From Corynebacterium haematomassiliense (GTDB lineage Bacteria; Actinomycetota; Actinomycetes; Mycobacteriales; Mycobacteriaceae), in contig NZ_JACDTZ010000001.1 in NCBI RefSeq assembly GCF_013978595.1, positions 1,302,001 through 1,366,000 of the forward strand: a DNA stretch of 64,000 nucleotides, given 5' to 3'. A program made the translations under genes and the position numbers. Position 1 is the stretch's first letter. Every line of letters starts with the position of its first letter. Under the pieces are notes generated by a model. That model was not told the origin of the DNA. It was given only the letters and a program-made list of their open reading frames with translations, and made no database searches. Positions 36,103 to 47,193 of this stretch are shown here, piece by piece.

Positions 36103-36784
36103 TGTTGAAGGGGCTGGCGTCGGAAGCGTTGTCCCCGATCACGCCGTGCAGGAAGTAGGAGCCGGCCTTCACTTCCGGGCGATTGTCGCACTGCCCCGGC
36201 TGCGATGCAGTGGCGGACCAGCGGGCCTCCCAACGGCGCTTCTCGCCCGGCGCGAACTCGACGTTTCCTGCGGCGACCGGCGGGTAACAGTCGGTGTCAG
36301 ACCAGATGCGGTCGTTGGTGGCCATGTCGTAGACCTCGAAGCGCAGCAGGGCGTCGTCCAGGTTGATTACGCAGTCGGTGTCGGTGGGGTTTTCCACCTC
36401 CATGTAGAACACCGGCTGGACCCCAACCGCATACGAGGGCTGGTTGCTGGACGCGTGGATTTGCAGGTCAGCCAGTTCGCAGCTGCCCTTCTTCACCGGA
36501 GCGGCGGCGGTCTCCTCGCTCGGCTCGGTGGGTTCGGTGGGCGCCTCCGAAGATGACGGAGTCGTGCTCTCCTCAGAAAGCTGCACCGTCGGCTCGGTGG
36601 CCAGGGTGGTGGACGGGGCTTCCGCCACGGTTTCGGGGGTGGTTTCCGTCTCGTCCGTCTTTCCGCTGCGGGCGAACGCGGACAGGCCCCACACCAAAAG
36701 CGCCACAACCACCAGCAGGATGACGAGTGCCGCCACGCGGCGGCGCATGTAAATCTCTGGAGGCAGTGGGCGCTGGTTCGACAT
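36095..36784 (-). CDS. Membrane-anchored protein with an extracellular beta-sandwich, Rv3587c-like
   Basis: 229 aa. One TM helix (about 15-37, VAALVILLVVVALLVWGLSAFA) is followed by a Thr/Glu/Pro/Ser linker (40-95) and a C-terminal domain with four Cys (GSCELAD, DTDCVIN, DTDCYPP, GQCDNRP), probably two disulfides. The FYMEVENPTDTDC strand resembles BsuPI/Ig-like folds. The position between the radA block and canB matches the mycobacterial membrane protein Rv3587c. The function is unknown. It lies ten bases upstream of the canB stop on the same strand order canB-then-this gene reversed. Confidence 0.78.
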   Translation of the reverse strand: MSNQRPLPPEIYMRRRVAALVILLVVVALLVWGLSAFARSGKTDETETTPETVAEAPSTTLATEPTVQLSEESTTPSSSEAPTEPTEPSEETAAAPVKKGSCELADLQIHASSNQPSYAVGVQPVFYMEVENPTDTDCVINLDDALLRFEVYDMATNDRIWSDTDCYPPVAAGNVEFAPGEKRRWEARWSATASQPGQCDNRPEVKAGSYFLHGVIGDNASDASPFNIT

Positions 36785-36793
36785 GCCTATAAC

Positions 36794-37414
36794 TTAATCG
36801 CCGAAGTTTTCGTAGGTGGTCTCGACACGGCCGTCGGACAGGCGGTAACGCGCACCGACCACACCGACCGTCTTGTGCTCCAGCCCGGAAATGACGGCCG
36901 GGATGCGCGCCACCAGGTGCTCTGCGCCGTTGCGGGCGTGCGCCTGCTCCACCTGTTCGCCGCGGGTTTTCGCCTCCGCCACGGCCGGCGAAATCTTCTC
37001 CACGAACACGCGCGTCAGCCCCGGAGGGATGTCACCGGACTCGAGCGCGGACACCGCGGCGCCCACAGCGCCGCACTTCTCGTGGGCGAGGAAGAGCACC
37101 AGGTCCACCCCGAGGCCGTCCACTGCGTACTCGACGGACGCCGACACTGCGGAGTCCACGCAGCCACCGGCGGTGCGGATGACAAAGATGTCGCCGAAGC
37201 CGGCGTCGAAAAGCAGCTCAATCGGCACGCGCGAATCGGAGCAGCCCACCACGCACACTGCCGGGTTCTGGCCGGAGGTGAGCTGCTGGCGGGTTGCGGG
37301 GTCGCGGCGCGGGTCCGCGGTGTTGCCGGTGGCGAAGCGTTCGTTGCCGGCTTGAAGCAGCTCCCACACCTCGCGGGGTGTGGTGGCGGCCTGGAGATCG
37401 GTTACGTCAGTCAT
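36794..37414 (-). CDS. canB: Beta-class carbonic anhydrase
   Basis: 206 aa from ATG 37414 (MTDVTDLQAATTPREVWELL). It interconverts CO2 and bicarbonate using zinc. Ligands are Cys/Asp in VVGCSDSRVPIELLFD, His in LFLAHEKCGAVGAAV and the second Cys there; RTAGG is the conserved dimer strand. Upstream in-frame codons are not family-like. The ATG lies back to back with the mutY region; the two genes are divergent. Confidence 0.94.
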   Translation of the reverse strand: MTDVTDLQAATTPREVWELLQAGNERFATGNTADPRRDPATRQQLTSGQNPAVCVVGCSDSRVPIELLFDAGFGDIFVIRTAGGCVDSAVSASVEYAVDGLGVDLVLFLAHEKCGAVGAAVSALESGDIPPGLTRVFVEKISPAVAEAKTRGEQVEQAHARNGAEHLVARIPAVISGLEHKTVGVVGARYRLSDGRVETTYENFGD

Positions 37415-37436
37415 GACCACTATTGTTGCACGCATT

Positions 37437-38294
37437 GTGACGAAACTGCGCCCAAACAAGATCATCGACTGGTACCGAGCCAACGCCCGCGAGCTGCCGT
37501 GGCGAAACTCGTCAACGTCCGCTTGGGGCGTGCTGCTCAGTGAGGTGATGAGCCACCAAACTCAGGTCGAGCGGGTCGCCCCCATCTGGCAGGAATGGAT
37601 GGAACGATGGCCCACCCCGGCGGCGTTCGCGCAGGCTGGCACGGACGAGATCCTGCGGGCCTGGGGCAGCCTGGGATACCCGCGCCGGGCGCTGCGCCTG
37701 AAGGAATGTGCGCAGGTCATCGTGGATGAGCATGGCGGGGAGGTGCCGGAGGACGTCGATAAGCTGCTGGCTCTCCCCGGCATCGGCGACTACACCGCGC
37801 GGGCGGTGGCGTGCTTCGCGTTCGGGAAAAACGTGCCGGTTGTGGACACGAACGTGCGGCGCGTGGTCGCTCGGGTGGAGCGCGGCGAGGCGCTCGGGGC
37901 GCCCGGCAAGAAGGAGATCGAACAAGTGGCGGCGCTGCTACCTGCGGAAAACGGCCCCGAGTTTTCGGTGGGTCTGATGGAGCTCGGCGCGCTCGTGTGC
38001 ACCGCGCGGGCGCCGAAATGCGAAAAGTGCCCGGTGAGTTCTGAGTGCGCGTGGCTCGCAGCCGGCAAGCCTGAGGCCGAGGTGAAGAAGCGAACTCAGA
38101 AGTTTGTTGGCACCGACCGCCAAGTGCGCGGCAAGATCATGCGGCTGTTGCGCGAGTCTGAAAGCCCCGTTGAGCAAAAGCTTATCGACGCCCTCTGGCA
38201 CGACCCCGCACAGCTTTCCCGCGCACTATTTTCCCTGCTCGAAGACGGTCTGGCCGAGCAGGACGAGAAGGGCTACTTCCACCTGCCGCGGTAG
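37437..38294 (+). CDS. mutY: A/G-specific adenine glycosylase MutY
   Basis: 285 aa from GTG 37437; an ATG at 37413 would overlap the divergent canB start and is an alternative. It removes adenine opposite 8-oxoguanine. Features: SEVMSHQTQV helix with catalytic Glu, helix-hairpin-helix LPGIGDYTARAV, catalytic Asp in VVDTNVRRV, and the iron-sulfur loop C-x6-C-x2-C-x5-C in CTARAPKCEKCPVSSEC. The first Gln of the usual LQQTQ motif is His here. The C-terminal NUDIX-like 8-oxoG domain is absent, as in other actinobacterial MutY. Confidence 0.93.
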   Translation: MTKLRPNKIIDWYRANARELPWRNSSTSAWGVLLSEVMSHQTQVERVAPIWQEWMERWPTPAAFAQAGTDEILRAWGSLGYPRRALRLKECAQVIVDEHGGEVPEDVDKLLALPGIGDYTARAVACFAFGKNVPVVDTNVRRVVARVERGEALGAPGKKEIEQVAALLPAENGPEFSVGLMELGALVCTARAPKCEKCPVSSECAWLAAGKPEAEVKKRTQKFVGTDRQVRGKIMRLLRESESPVEQKLIDALWHDPAQLSRALFSLLEDGLAEQDEKGYFHLPR

Positions 38295-38443
38295 TGCAGC
38301 CCACCGGGTAGCTTCACGTACACGCCGCCGCGGGAGTTGAAGGTGACCGGCCCGATCTTCCGTGATGCGGACACGCCGGACTTGGAGTAGTTGAGCCAGC
38401 TGCCGTCGCTGAGCTTTTGGCGCTTGCGGTACTGAATTCCCAT
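38273..38443 (-). CDS. DUF4236-like mini-protein
   Basis: 56 aa from ATG 38443: MGIQYRKRQKLSDGSWLNYS, followed by KSGVSASRKIGPVTFNSRGGVYVKLPGG. This is the short basic domain seen in DUF4236 proteins (R-K-x-x-L-x2-G-x-x-LN-x-SKSG-x-S). It is intact with Gly/Ser turns, but no Shine-Dalgarno is obvious. Its last 22 bases overlap the mutY 3' end on the other strand, and it is divergent from the secreted lipase. The function is unknown. Confidence 0.7.
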   Translation of the reverse strand: MGIQYRKRQKLSDGSWLNYSKSGVSASRKIGPVTFNSRGGVYVKLPGGLHYRGRWK

Positions 38444-39873
38444 GGAGGGGAGCTTACACTGCTTCCCATGCGTAAACGGTGGTGTCTTTTTGCTGTCCCG
38501 CTCCTGATCTGCCCCTCTGCTCACGCTGAGGATTTGAGCGCGGAATCGTTGTCGTCCCTGTCGTCGGTTGGCTCGTCGACTTTCGAGGTCATCGGCGACG
38601 CGTCGTCGCTGTCTTCCATCCCGGAGCTGTCCTCGCATGCACTGGGCGGCGCGGCGGGCGACGCTGCCGGCGAGCTCAACGCGAAGAAGCGGGTGCCGGG
38701 CACCAACGGCAAGCGCATCCGCTACACCTCCGTCAACGAACGCGGCGAGAAAGTGCCGGTCACCGGCGCGTTGTACGACCGTCCGTTTGCGAAGGGCCTG
38801 GTTGTTCTCGCTCCGGGCACGCGCGGCCTGGGCGACCAGTGCGCGCCGTCGGCGGCGTCCTCCATGCTGTCTTCGCTCGGCCTCGACGGCACGGTGAACA
38901 TCAACTACGAGGCACCTATGGTGCAGATGCTTCTCGACGACGGTTACCGCGTGGTCGTCACCGACTACATGGGGCTGGGCACCGACGGCCTGCACACCTA
39001 CCTCAACCGCGTCGACCAGGGCCGCGCGGTCATCGATGCCGCCCGCGCCGTGTCCAAACGCGGCGAGAAGGTGGCGTTCTGGGGCTACTCGCAGGGCGGC
39101 GGCGCAGCCGCCGCGGCCGCGGAGCTCGTCGGCGACTACGCCCCGGAGCTCAACGTGGTGGGGACGTTTGCCGGCGCTCCCCCGGCCGACCCCCTGGGCG
39201 TGCTGCAGCAGGCGTCCGCGCCGATGCTCACCGCCGTGGCCGGTTTCGCCGCCGCCAGCTACTCGGAGACCTACCCCGAATTCCGCGACGCCATCCAGGA
39301 GTACCTCACCGACGACGGCAAGAAACTGTTGGAGGATCTGAAAACGTCGTGCGTGGTGGACGCGTCGATGCGCGCCCCGAAGATCACGGGCGACATCTTC
39401 GTCGACGGCAAGACCTTCGCGAAGATTGCGGAGGAAGACGAGCGGATTGGCAAGTACCTCGAGCGCAACAAGTTGGGCAAGGTGAAGCCGAACGCCCCGA
39501 TTATGGTGCTGACCAACCCGGACGACGACCTCGTCCCGGAGCCGCAGGCCACCCAGTTGGCCGAGGACTACTGCGCGATCGGCGCCGATGTGGAGTACCG
39601 GCGCGTGGTGGTGCCGGGCTCGCCGACGCAGCCCTTGTCGTCCGGCCGCCGCGAGCTCACCCCGCGCGCGCCGGGTTCCGGCCACGCGCTGCCGCTGGTG
39701 CTGCAGACGGGCAACGTCTCGGACTGGCTGTCCGACCGCTTCAAGGGCAAGCCCATGAAACAGGTGTGCCCCTCCGACCACCCCGAGTATGAGGTGGTCG
39801 AGGGGCTCAACGCCGTGGAGATCACTGCGATCGTTGTCGCAATCCTCGGCGCCCTGGGCTTGTGGGCTTACGC

Positions 39874-42612
<2,739 letters not shown>

Positions 42613-42654
42613 GTGGCTGACCCCTTCTTTCCTAAATCAGTTGTCCACCACCAT

Positions 42655-42679
42655 AACGCTGGGGTCCGACATCACTTCC
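42655..42679 (-). promoter_or_regulatory. SigH-type promoter of clpC
   Basis: On the minus strand GGGAAG (GGAA at 42679-42676) and cGTTATG (GTT at 42657-42655) are 18 bases apart, fitting the corynebacterial SigH pattern GGAA-N16-20-GTT. Transcription would start about 36 bases before the ATG. Confidence 0.6.
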
Positions 42680-42734
42680 CTGGTTTGTTCGCGCATACCC
42701 GCATGGTCGTCGATAAGCGCAGGTGAGAGGCGAT

Positions 42735-42752
42735 GTTCACCCTTAGCGAACA
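42735..42752 (-). promoter_or_regulatory. ClgR-like operator upstream of clpC
   Basis: Minus-strand TGTTCGCTAAGGGTGAAC matches the published ClgR motif WNNWCGCYNANRGCGWWS at all but one position (T for C in GCG). It is about 95 bases upstream of the predicted clpC start site, a position suited to an activator, and overlaps the end of the CHY zinc-finger gene. Confidence 0.6.
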
Positions 42753-43042
42753 GGCCGAAAATACACGTCCTCGTGGGCCTTGCAGCCAGGGTTGAAAGGG
42801 TGCCCGCAGGAGGGGCAGGACGCGCCGTATTCGGCATACGTCATCATGCGCCCGCACGCGCCGCACATCACGGAGGGCAGTTGCCTATCGACGGGCACGA
42901 ACCCGTGATCGGCCAACTCATCGTGGCACAGCGAACAGGCCCACAATTTTTCGCATTCGCCGCACGTGTTCGCAACGACGTCGCGCTCGGAGTGCCAGTG
43001 GGCGCAACGCCCTTGCCCGTCGACGTCGACTCCGTGGATCAG
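42743..43042 (-). CDS. CHY-type zinc-finger protein, probable CTG start
   Basis: 99 aa. The reading LIHGVDVDGQGRCAHWHSERD opens a CHY zinc-finger domain with Cys/His clusters CAHWH, CGECEKLWACSLCHDE, CGACGRMM and CPSCGHPFNPGC, enough for three zinc sites. No ATG, GTG or TTG precedes the domain within reach. The CTG at 43042 overlaps the ptsI stop as CTGA and has AAGGA eight bases before it, so non-canonical initiation is the best reading. Homologues start at this same residue. The function is unknown; redox or protein-folding roles are known for eukaryotic relatives. Confidence 0.75.
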   Translation of the reverse strand: MIHGVDVDGQGRCAHWHSERDVVANTCGECEKLWACSLCHDELADHGFVPVDRQLPSVMCGACGRMMTYAEYGASCPSCGHPFNPGCKAHEDVYFRPVR

Positions 43043-44730
43043 AGCAGATCCTTCAGCACCGGATCGGCGAGGTTCAGCACGGCCTCGCGGGCACCCGCGG
43101 CGGTGCGGGCGTCGACGGCGAAGTTGGCCATCTGACGGCAGGTGTCGAAGTCGTGCAGGCGCAGTGCCGCGCGCACGGCGTTGACTTTGCCTGGCGCCAT
43201 GGACAGCGACTTCACGCCGAGGCCCACCAGCACGAGCGCCATGAGCGGGTCGCCGCCTGCCTCGCCGCACACGCCGACCGGCTTGCCGGTGGCCTCGCCG
43301 CCGCGGCAGGTCTCGCGGATCATGGACAGCACCGCGGGCTGCCACGGCGAGAGCAGCTCAGCGAGTTCGCCCTGCATGCGGTCCGCGGCCATCGTGTACT
43401 GCGACAGGTCGTTGGTGCCGATGGAGGCGAAGTCCACCTCTTCCAGCACCTGCCCGGCGCGGATGGCGGCCGCCGGGGTTTCCACCATCACGCCGACCTT
43501 TTTCAGCCCGGCGCCGCGGGCGCGCTCGGCGAACCACTTGGCTTCTTCCACGGTGGCGACCATCGGGGCCATGACCCACAGCTCGGAGTTGGGGACGTTG
43601 TGAGCTGCGCTTGCAAGCGCCTCCAGCTGGGTGTCCAGCAGGTCTTCGCGCGCCTGCGACAGGCGCAGGCCGCGGCGGCCCAGCGCGGGGTTTTCTTCTT
43701 CGCCGAGGTCCGCGAACGACAGCGGCTTGTCCGCGCCGGCGTCCAGGGTGCGCACCACAACGCGCCGGTTGCCGAAGGCCTCGAGCACCTTCGTGTAGGT
43801 CTCGGTCTGCTCCTCCAGGCTGGGCGCTGCGTCGCGGTCGAGGAAGAGGAACTCGGAGCGGAACAGGCCGGAGCCCTCGAGGTCGTAGCCGGCTGCCTTC
43901 TGCGCGTCCTCGGCGGTGCCGGTATTGGCCAGCAGCTTCACCTTATAGCCGTCGCGGGTCGCGCCCTCGCCGGAGGAACCGGCCAGGGCAGCCGCGCGGC
44001 GGCGGGAGCGTTCCTCGAGCTCGTCCACGTCGGATGCGTTCGGCGCGACGATCACTTCGCCGACGCCGCCGTCGAGGGCGACCAGCGGTGCGTCCACAGT
44101 CGCCTCCGCGATGCCCTTGACCTGCACGGCACACGGGATGCCCAGCTGCGCCGCCAGGATGGCGGTGTGGGACGTCGCACCGCCCGCCTCGGTGACGATG
44201 CCGAGCACCAGGTTCTTGTCCAGCGTCGCCGTCTCCGCCGGCGCGAGGTCGTGCGCGATCAGGATGGACGGCTCGGTCAGATCCGGGATTCCCGGCTCCG
44301 GCAGGCCCCGCAGGCGCGCGGTGGCGCGGTCGCGGATGTCGTAGAGGTCGGTGACGCGCTCGGCCATGTAGCCGCCGATTTTGCGCAGCTTGTTGGCGTA
44401 GAGCTCCACCGCGTCGTGGATCGCCTTCGTCGGGCCGGTGCCCTTCTTCAGCTCCTTGTCGATGCCGCGGATTAAGCCCTTGTCGGTTGCCAAGGAAGCC
44501 GTCGCATCCATCACGGCTTTCGCCGAGTCCGAGTTGGCGTGCTCGGCGCGTGCGGAAAGCGACGCCGCGACGTCGTGAAGCACAGCGCGAATGCGCTCGC
44601 TGTCGGCCTCCGGATCGGTGGAGGCGGGCTCGTGCTCGTCGATGCCCACTGCGGGCGTGACCACGGCGATAGGTCCGGACGCGGTGCCGGCCGAAACGCC
44701 GATGCCGTGCAGGACGGTGCGGTTAGACAT
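43039..44730 (-). CDS. ptsI: Phosphoenolpyruvate-protein phosphotransferase (PTS enzyme I)
   Basis: 563 aa cytosolic enzyme that takes phosphate from PEP to HPr. The phospho-His is in TEAGGATSHTAILAAQLGIPC (about 180-200), and the PEP-binding domain has GLFRSEFLFLDRD, VVVRTLDAGADKP and GVCGEAGGDPLMALVLVGLG. The ATG overlaps the end of the upstream EIIBCA gene by eight bases, so enzyme I is made with a sugar permease. No ptsH is in the window. Confidence 0.95.
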   Translation of the reverse strand: MSNRTVLHGIGVSAGTASGPIAVVTPAVGIDEHEPASTDPEADSERIRAVLHDVAASLSARAEHANSDSAKAVMDATASLATDKGLIRGIDKELKKGTGPTKAIHDAVELYANKLRKIGGYMAERVTDLYDIRDRATARLRGLPEPGIPDLTEPSILIAHDLAPAETATLDKNLVLGIVTEAGGATSHTAILAAQLGIPCAVQVKGIAEATVDAPLVALDGGVGEVIVAPNASDVDELEERSRRRAAALAGSSGEGATRDGYKVKLLANTGTAEDAQKAAGYDLEGSGLFRSEFLFLDRDAAPSLEEQTETYTKVLEAFGNRRVVVRTLDAGADKPLSFADLGEEENPALGRRGLRLSQAREDLLDTQLEALASAAHNVPNSELWVMAPMVATVEEAKWFAERARGAGLKKVGVMVETPAAAIRAGQVLEEVDFASIGTNDLSQYTMAADRMQGELAELLSPWQPAVLSMIRETCRGGEATGKPVGVCGEAGGDPLMALVLVGLGVKSLSMAPGKVNAVRAALRLHDFDTCRQMANFAVDARTAAGAREAVLNLADPVLKDLL

Positions 44731-46780
44731 TCGTGTTCACCTCAGTTGTGACCTCGAGAATAGGATCGCCGGCGGCGACCGTGCCGTCCGCAACGTCATT
44801 GACGCCACCGAGCTTCTTCGAGTTCACCACTGTAGTGATAACCGTCGTGTCCACGCCGTGGCCGGCGATTGCGGCGAAGTCAACCTCCGCCAGCGGGTCG
44901 CCCGCATTGACCATCTGCTTCTTCTCTGCCAGCGGGGTGAAACCCTCGCCGCCGAGCTTGACGGTGTCCACGCCGATGTGGACCAGCAGCTCCACACCGT
45001 TATCGGTCTTGATGCCGTAGGCGTGACCCGTCTTGGCCACGGAAATCACCTTGCCGGCCGCCGGAGCGACCACGGTGAGCTTGGCATTTTCGGGTGTGAT
45101 GCCGACGGCCTGGCCGAGGGCGCCGGAGGCAAACGCGGCGTCCGAAAGCGCTTCCATCGCAACAACCTCGCCCGCAACGGGCGCGAGCACAGTGGCATCC
45201 GCATCGCTTGCCGACGTCAGCTTCGCCGGGTCATCCGTGGCCGTGACCTCGTCCTCGACCAGCTCAGCCTCCTCGGCCTCGTCGGCATTGCGAGCGGCAG
45301 CGGCGCGGGCGAGCGCCTCCGCCTTCTCCTCCGGGGTGCGGTAGTCCGTGATCAGGATGATGAAGAACGCGGTGAAGAAGGCCACCGCGATGGCGAGCAT
45401 GTAGACCCACTTCGGGTCGAACACAAACATGGTCGGCAGCGAAGTGAACACGAACGCGTTCGTCTTCACGCCACCGAACGGGGTACCCAGGATCGCGATG
45501 GTCAGGCCGCCGGCGAAGCAGCCCACGAGCATGCGCGGGTAGATCTTCTTGTAACGCAGGTGGATGCCGTAGAGCGACGGCTCGGAGATTCCGCCGAGCA
45601 GGCCGGCCGCGAGCGCGGAACCGGACGTCTGGCGCATGAGCGGGTCGTGGTCGCGGATGGACAGCGCGAGCACCGCGGCGGTGGCGCCGAAGCAGGCGAA
45701 GTTCCACGCACCCATCGGACCCTGGATGAAGTCGTAGCCGAGCGTGTCAATGTTGACCAGCATCAGCGCGTTGAGCGGCCAGTGCAGCCCCAGCGGCACG
45801 AGGAACGGGTACAGCATCGGAATCAGCAGGGCGAATACGAACGGCGCGTTGCCGTTCATCCAGGCCAGACCGGTGCCGATCCAGGCGCCGAGCAGGTAGC
45901 CGAACGGACCGATGAGGAACGCGGTGACCGGGATCATCACCAGCAGCGTCAAAAACGGCACGAAGACCATGTGCACCGCGGAGGGGATGATTTTCTGCAG
46001 CCCCTTATAAAGCAACGCAGCGACCGCGGCCATGATCAGCGGCACGAAGACGTTGCCGTCGTAGCCGTTTTGGATCATGGGCATGCCGAAAACGTCGACA
46101 ACATCGGTCGGCTCGCCGAAGAGCTCCACCACGCGCGCTTCGGGGTGGTCGGCCAGTTCCATGAAGTTCGGGGTGAACAGCGCCAGCATGATCGCGGCCG
46201 GCACCCACGGGTCGATGTCCAGCTTCTTGCCCGCGTTGTAGGCCACCGCCACCGGCAGGAAGAAGAACACGGAGTTCCACATGGCATCCACGAACTGCCA
46301 GCCCGGGCTCTTCACTTCCGCGTGGAAGTTCACCAGTTCGAACGCGTCCAGCACCGCGGCGAACGCGATGATCAGCGACGCACCGAGCAGCACACCCAGA
46401 ATAGGGCGGAAGGAGTCGGAGAGGTACTCGAAGAACGCGTCCAGCCAAGGGACCTTGCCCTTGGCCTTGTCGCGCTGCTGGGCCTTCAAGTCCTCGTTGG
46501 ACACGTCGCGCCCTGCCAGCTCCGGCAGCTTGTTCATCGCGTTGTAAACGCTGGCCACGTCGCCGCCGACGATCACCTGGTAGTGGTTGCCGCCCTGCGG
46601 GACAGCACCCATGACCTTGGGGTTTGCTTCTAGTCGGTCCTTGTCGGCCAGGGAAGCGTCGTAAAGCTCGAAGCGCAAACGTGTCGCGCAGTGCGTCATG
46701 GACGCGATATTTTCTGCCCCGCCGACGCCGGCGAGGATGTCGGCGGCCTGATCCTGCAGGCTCGCCTTGGTGGTTGCCAT
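44723..46780 (-). CDS. PTS sugar transporter EIIBCA, glucose/beta-glucoside/sucrose class
   Basis: 685 aa from ATG 46780 after AAAGGAG. Domain order: IIB with phospho-Cys in SMTHCATRLRF (near 28); IIC with about ten TM segments and the motifs GLHWPLNALM, GYDFIQGPMGAWNFACFG and GGISEPSLYGIHLRYKK; a charged linker; IIA with phospho-His in VELLVHIGVDTVKL. It imports and phosphorylates a sugar. Overall it resembles C. glutamicum PtsG (683 aa) and PtsS closely, so glucose or sucrose are likely; the exact sugar cannot be fixed. A TGGTTATAACCA palindrome is upstream. Confidence 0.9.
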   Translation of the reverse strand: MATTKASLQDQAADILAGVGGAENIASMTHCATRLRFELYDASLADKDRLEANPKVMGAVPQGGNHYQVIVGGDVASVYNAMNKLPELAGRDVSNEDLKAQQRDKAKGKVPWLDAFFEYLSDSFRPILGVLLGASLIIAFAAVLDAFELVNFHAEVKSPGWQFVDAMWNSVFFFLPVAVAYNAGKKLDIDPWVPAAIMLALFTPNFMELADHPEARVVELFGEPTDVVDVFGMPMIQNGYDGNVFVPLIMAAVAALLYKGLQKIIPSAVHMVFVPFLTLLVMIPVTAFLIGPFGYLLGAWIGTGLAWMNGNAPFVFALLIPMLYPFLVPLGLHWPLNALMLVNIDTLGYDFIQGPMGAWNFACFGATAAVLALSIRDHDPLMRQTSGSALAAGLLGGISEPSLYGIHLRYKKIYPRMLVGCFAGGLTIAILGTPFGGVKTNAFVFTSLPTMFVFDPKWVYMLAIAVAFFTAFFIILITDYRTPEEKAEALARAAAARNADEAEEAELVEDEVTATDDPAKLTSASDADATVLAPVAGEVVAMEALSDAAFASGALGQAVGITPENAKLTVVAPAAGKVISVAKTGHAYGIKTDNGVELLVHIGVDTVKLGGEGFTPLAEKKQMVNAGDPLAEVDFAAIAGHGVDTTVITTVVNSKKLGGVNDVADGTVAAGDPILEVTTEVNTNV

Positions 46781-46827
46781 GCTGATGCTCCTTTCAACCA
46801 CAAAGATTGATCGCATCAAACGTTAGT

Positions 46828-46839
46828 TGGTTATAACCA
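46828..46839. promoter_or_regulatory. 12-bp perfect palindrome upstream of the PTS operon
   Basis: TGGTTATAACCA lies 48 bases before the EIIBCA ATG in an 82-base gap. It is a plausible operator for a sugar regulator, or part of a -10 (TATAAC). No known regulator motif was matched with certainty. Confidence 0.4.
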
Positions 46840-46862
46840 CCGCACACAACTGCGGATAATTG

Positions 46863-47180
46863 TTACTTCAGCGGGATACCCCGGCTGTCTCTGTCATAGC
46901 CTTCCGCGCCGACAAGCACGAAGATAAATTCCACGAGCACCCACGTGCTCAAACCAAAGAACACGAGTTGCCCGAGAAACATCCACAGGAGCGGCACCGA
47001 AAGCAGGAGCAAGAACACCTTGCACGCGCCGCGGGCGTACTGCTTGAGGTAGAAATTGCCCGCCCCAAAGATTCCGAGGAAGAAAAACAGCAGCGCCGCG
47101 GTGGTCTTGCTCTTGTGCGGCTCGATGAGCGGTTTCCCACCCTGGTCTCCCGGGTAGTTGGGGTACGGGGTCACACTCAC
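46863..47180 (-). CDS. TM2-domain membrane protein
   Basis: 105 aa from GTG 47180. A short hydrophilic N-terminus (to about 25) is followed by the TM2 domain: KTTAALLFFFLGIFGAGNFYL, a turn with KQYARGACK, and a second helix pair FLLLLSVPLLWMFLGQLVFF / LSTWVLVEFIFVLVG. The function of bacterial TM2 proteins is unknown. It lies 13 bases after lysS on the same strand and may share its transcript. Confidence 0.88.
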   Translation of the reverse strand: MSVTPYPNYPGDQGGKPLIEPHKSKTTAALLFFFLGIFGAGNFYLKQYARGACKVFLLLLSVPLLWMFLGQLVFFGLSTWVLVEFIFVLVGAEGYDRDSRGIPLK

Positions 47181-47193
47181 GGCGTATCCGCTT

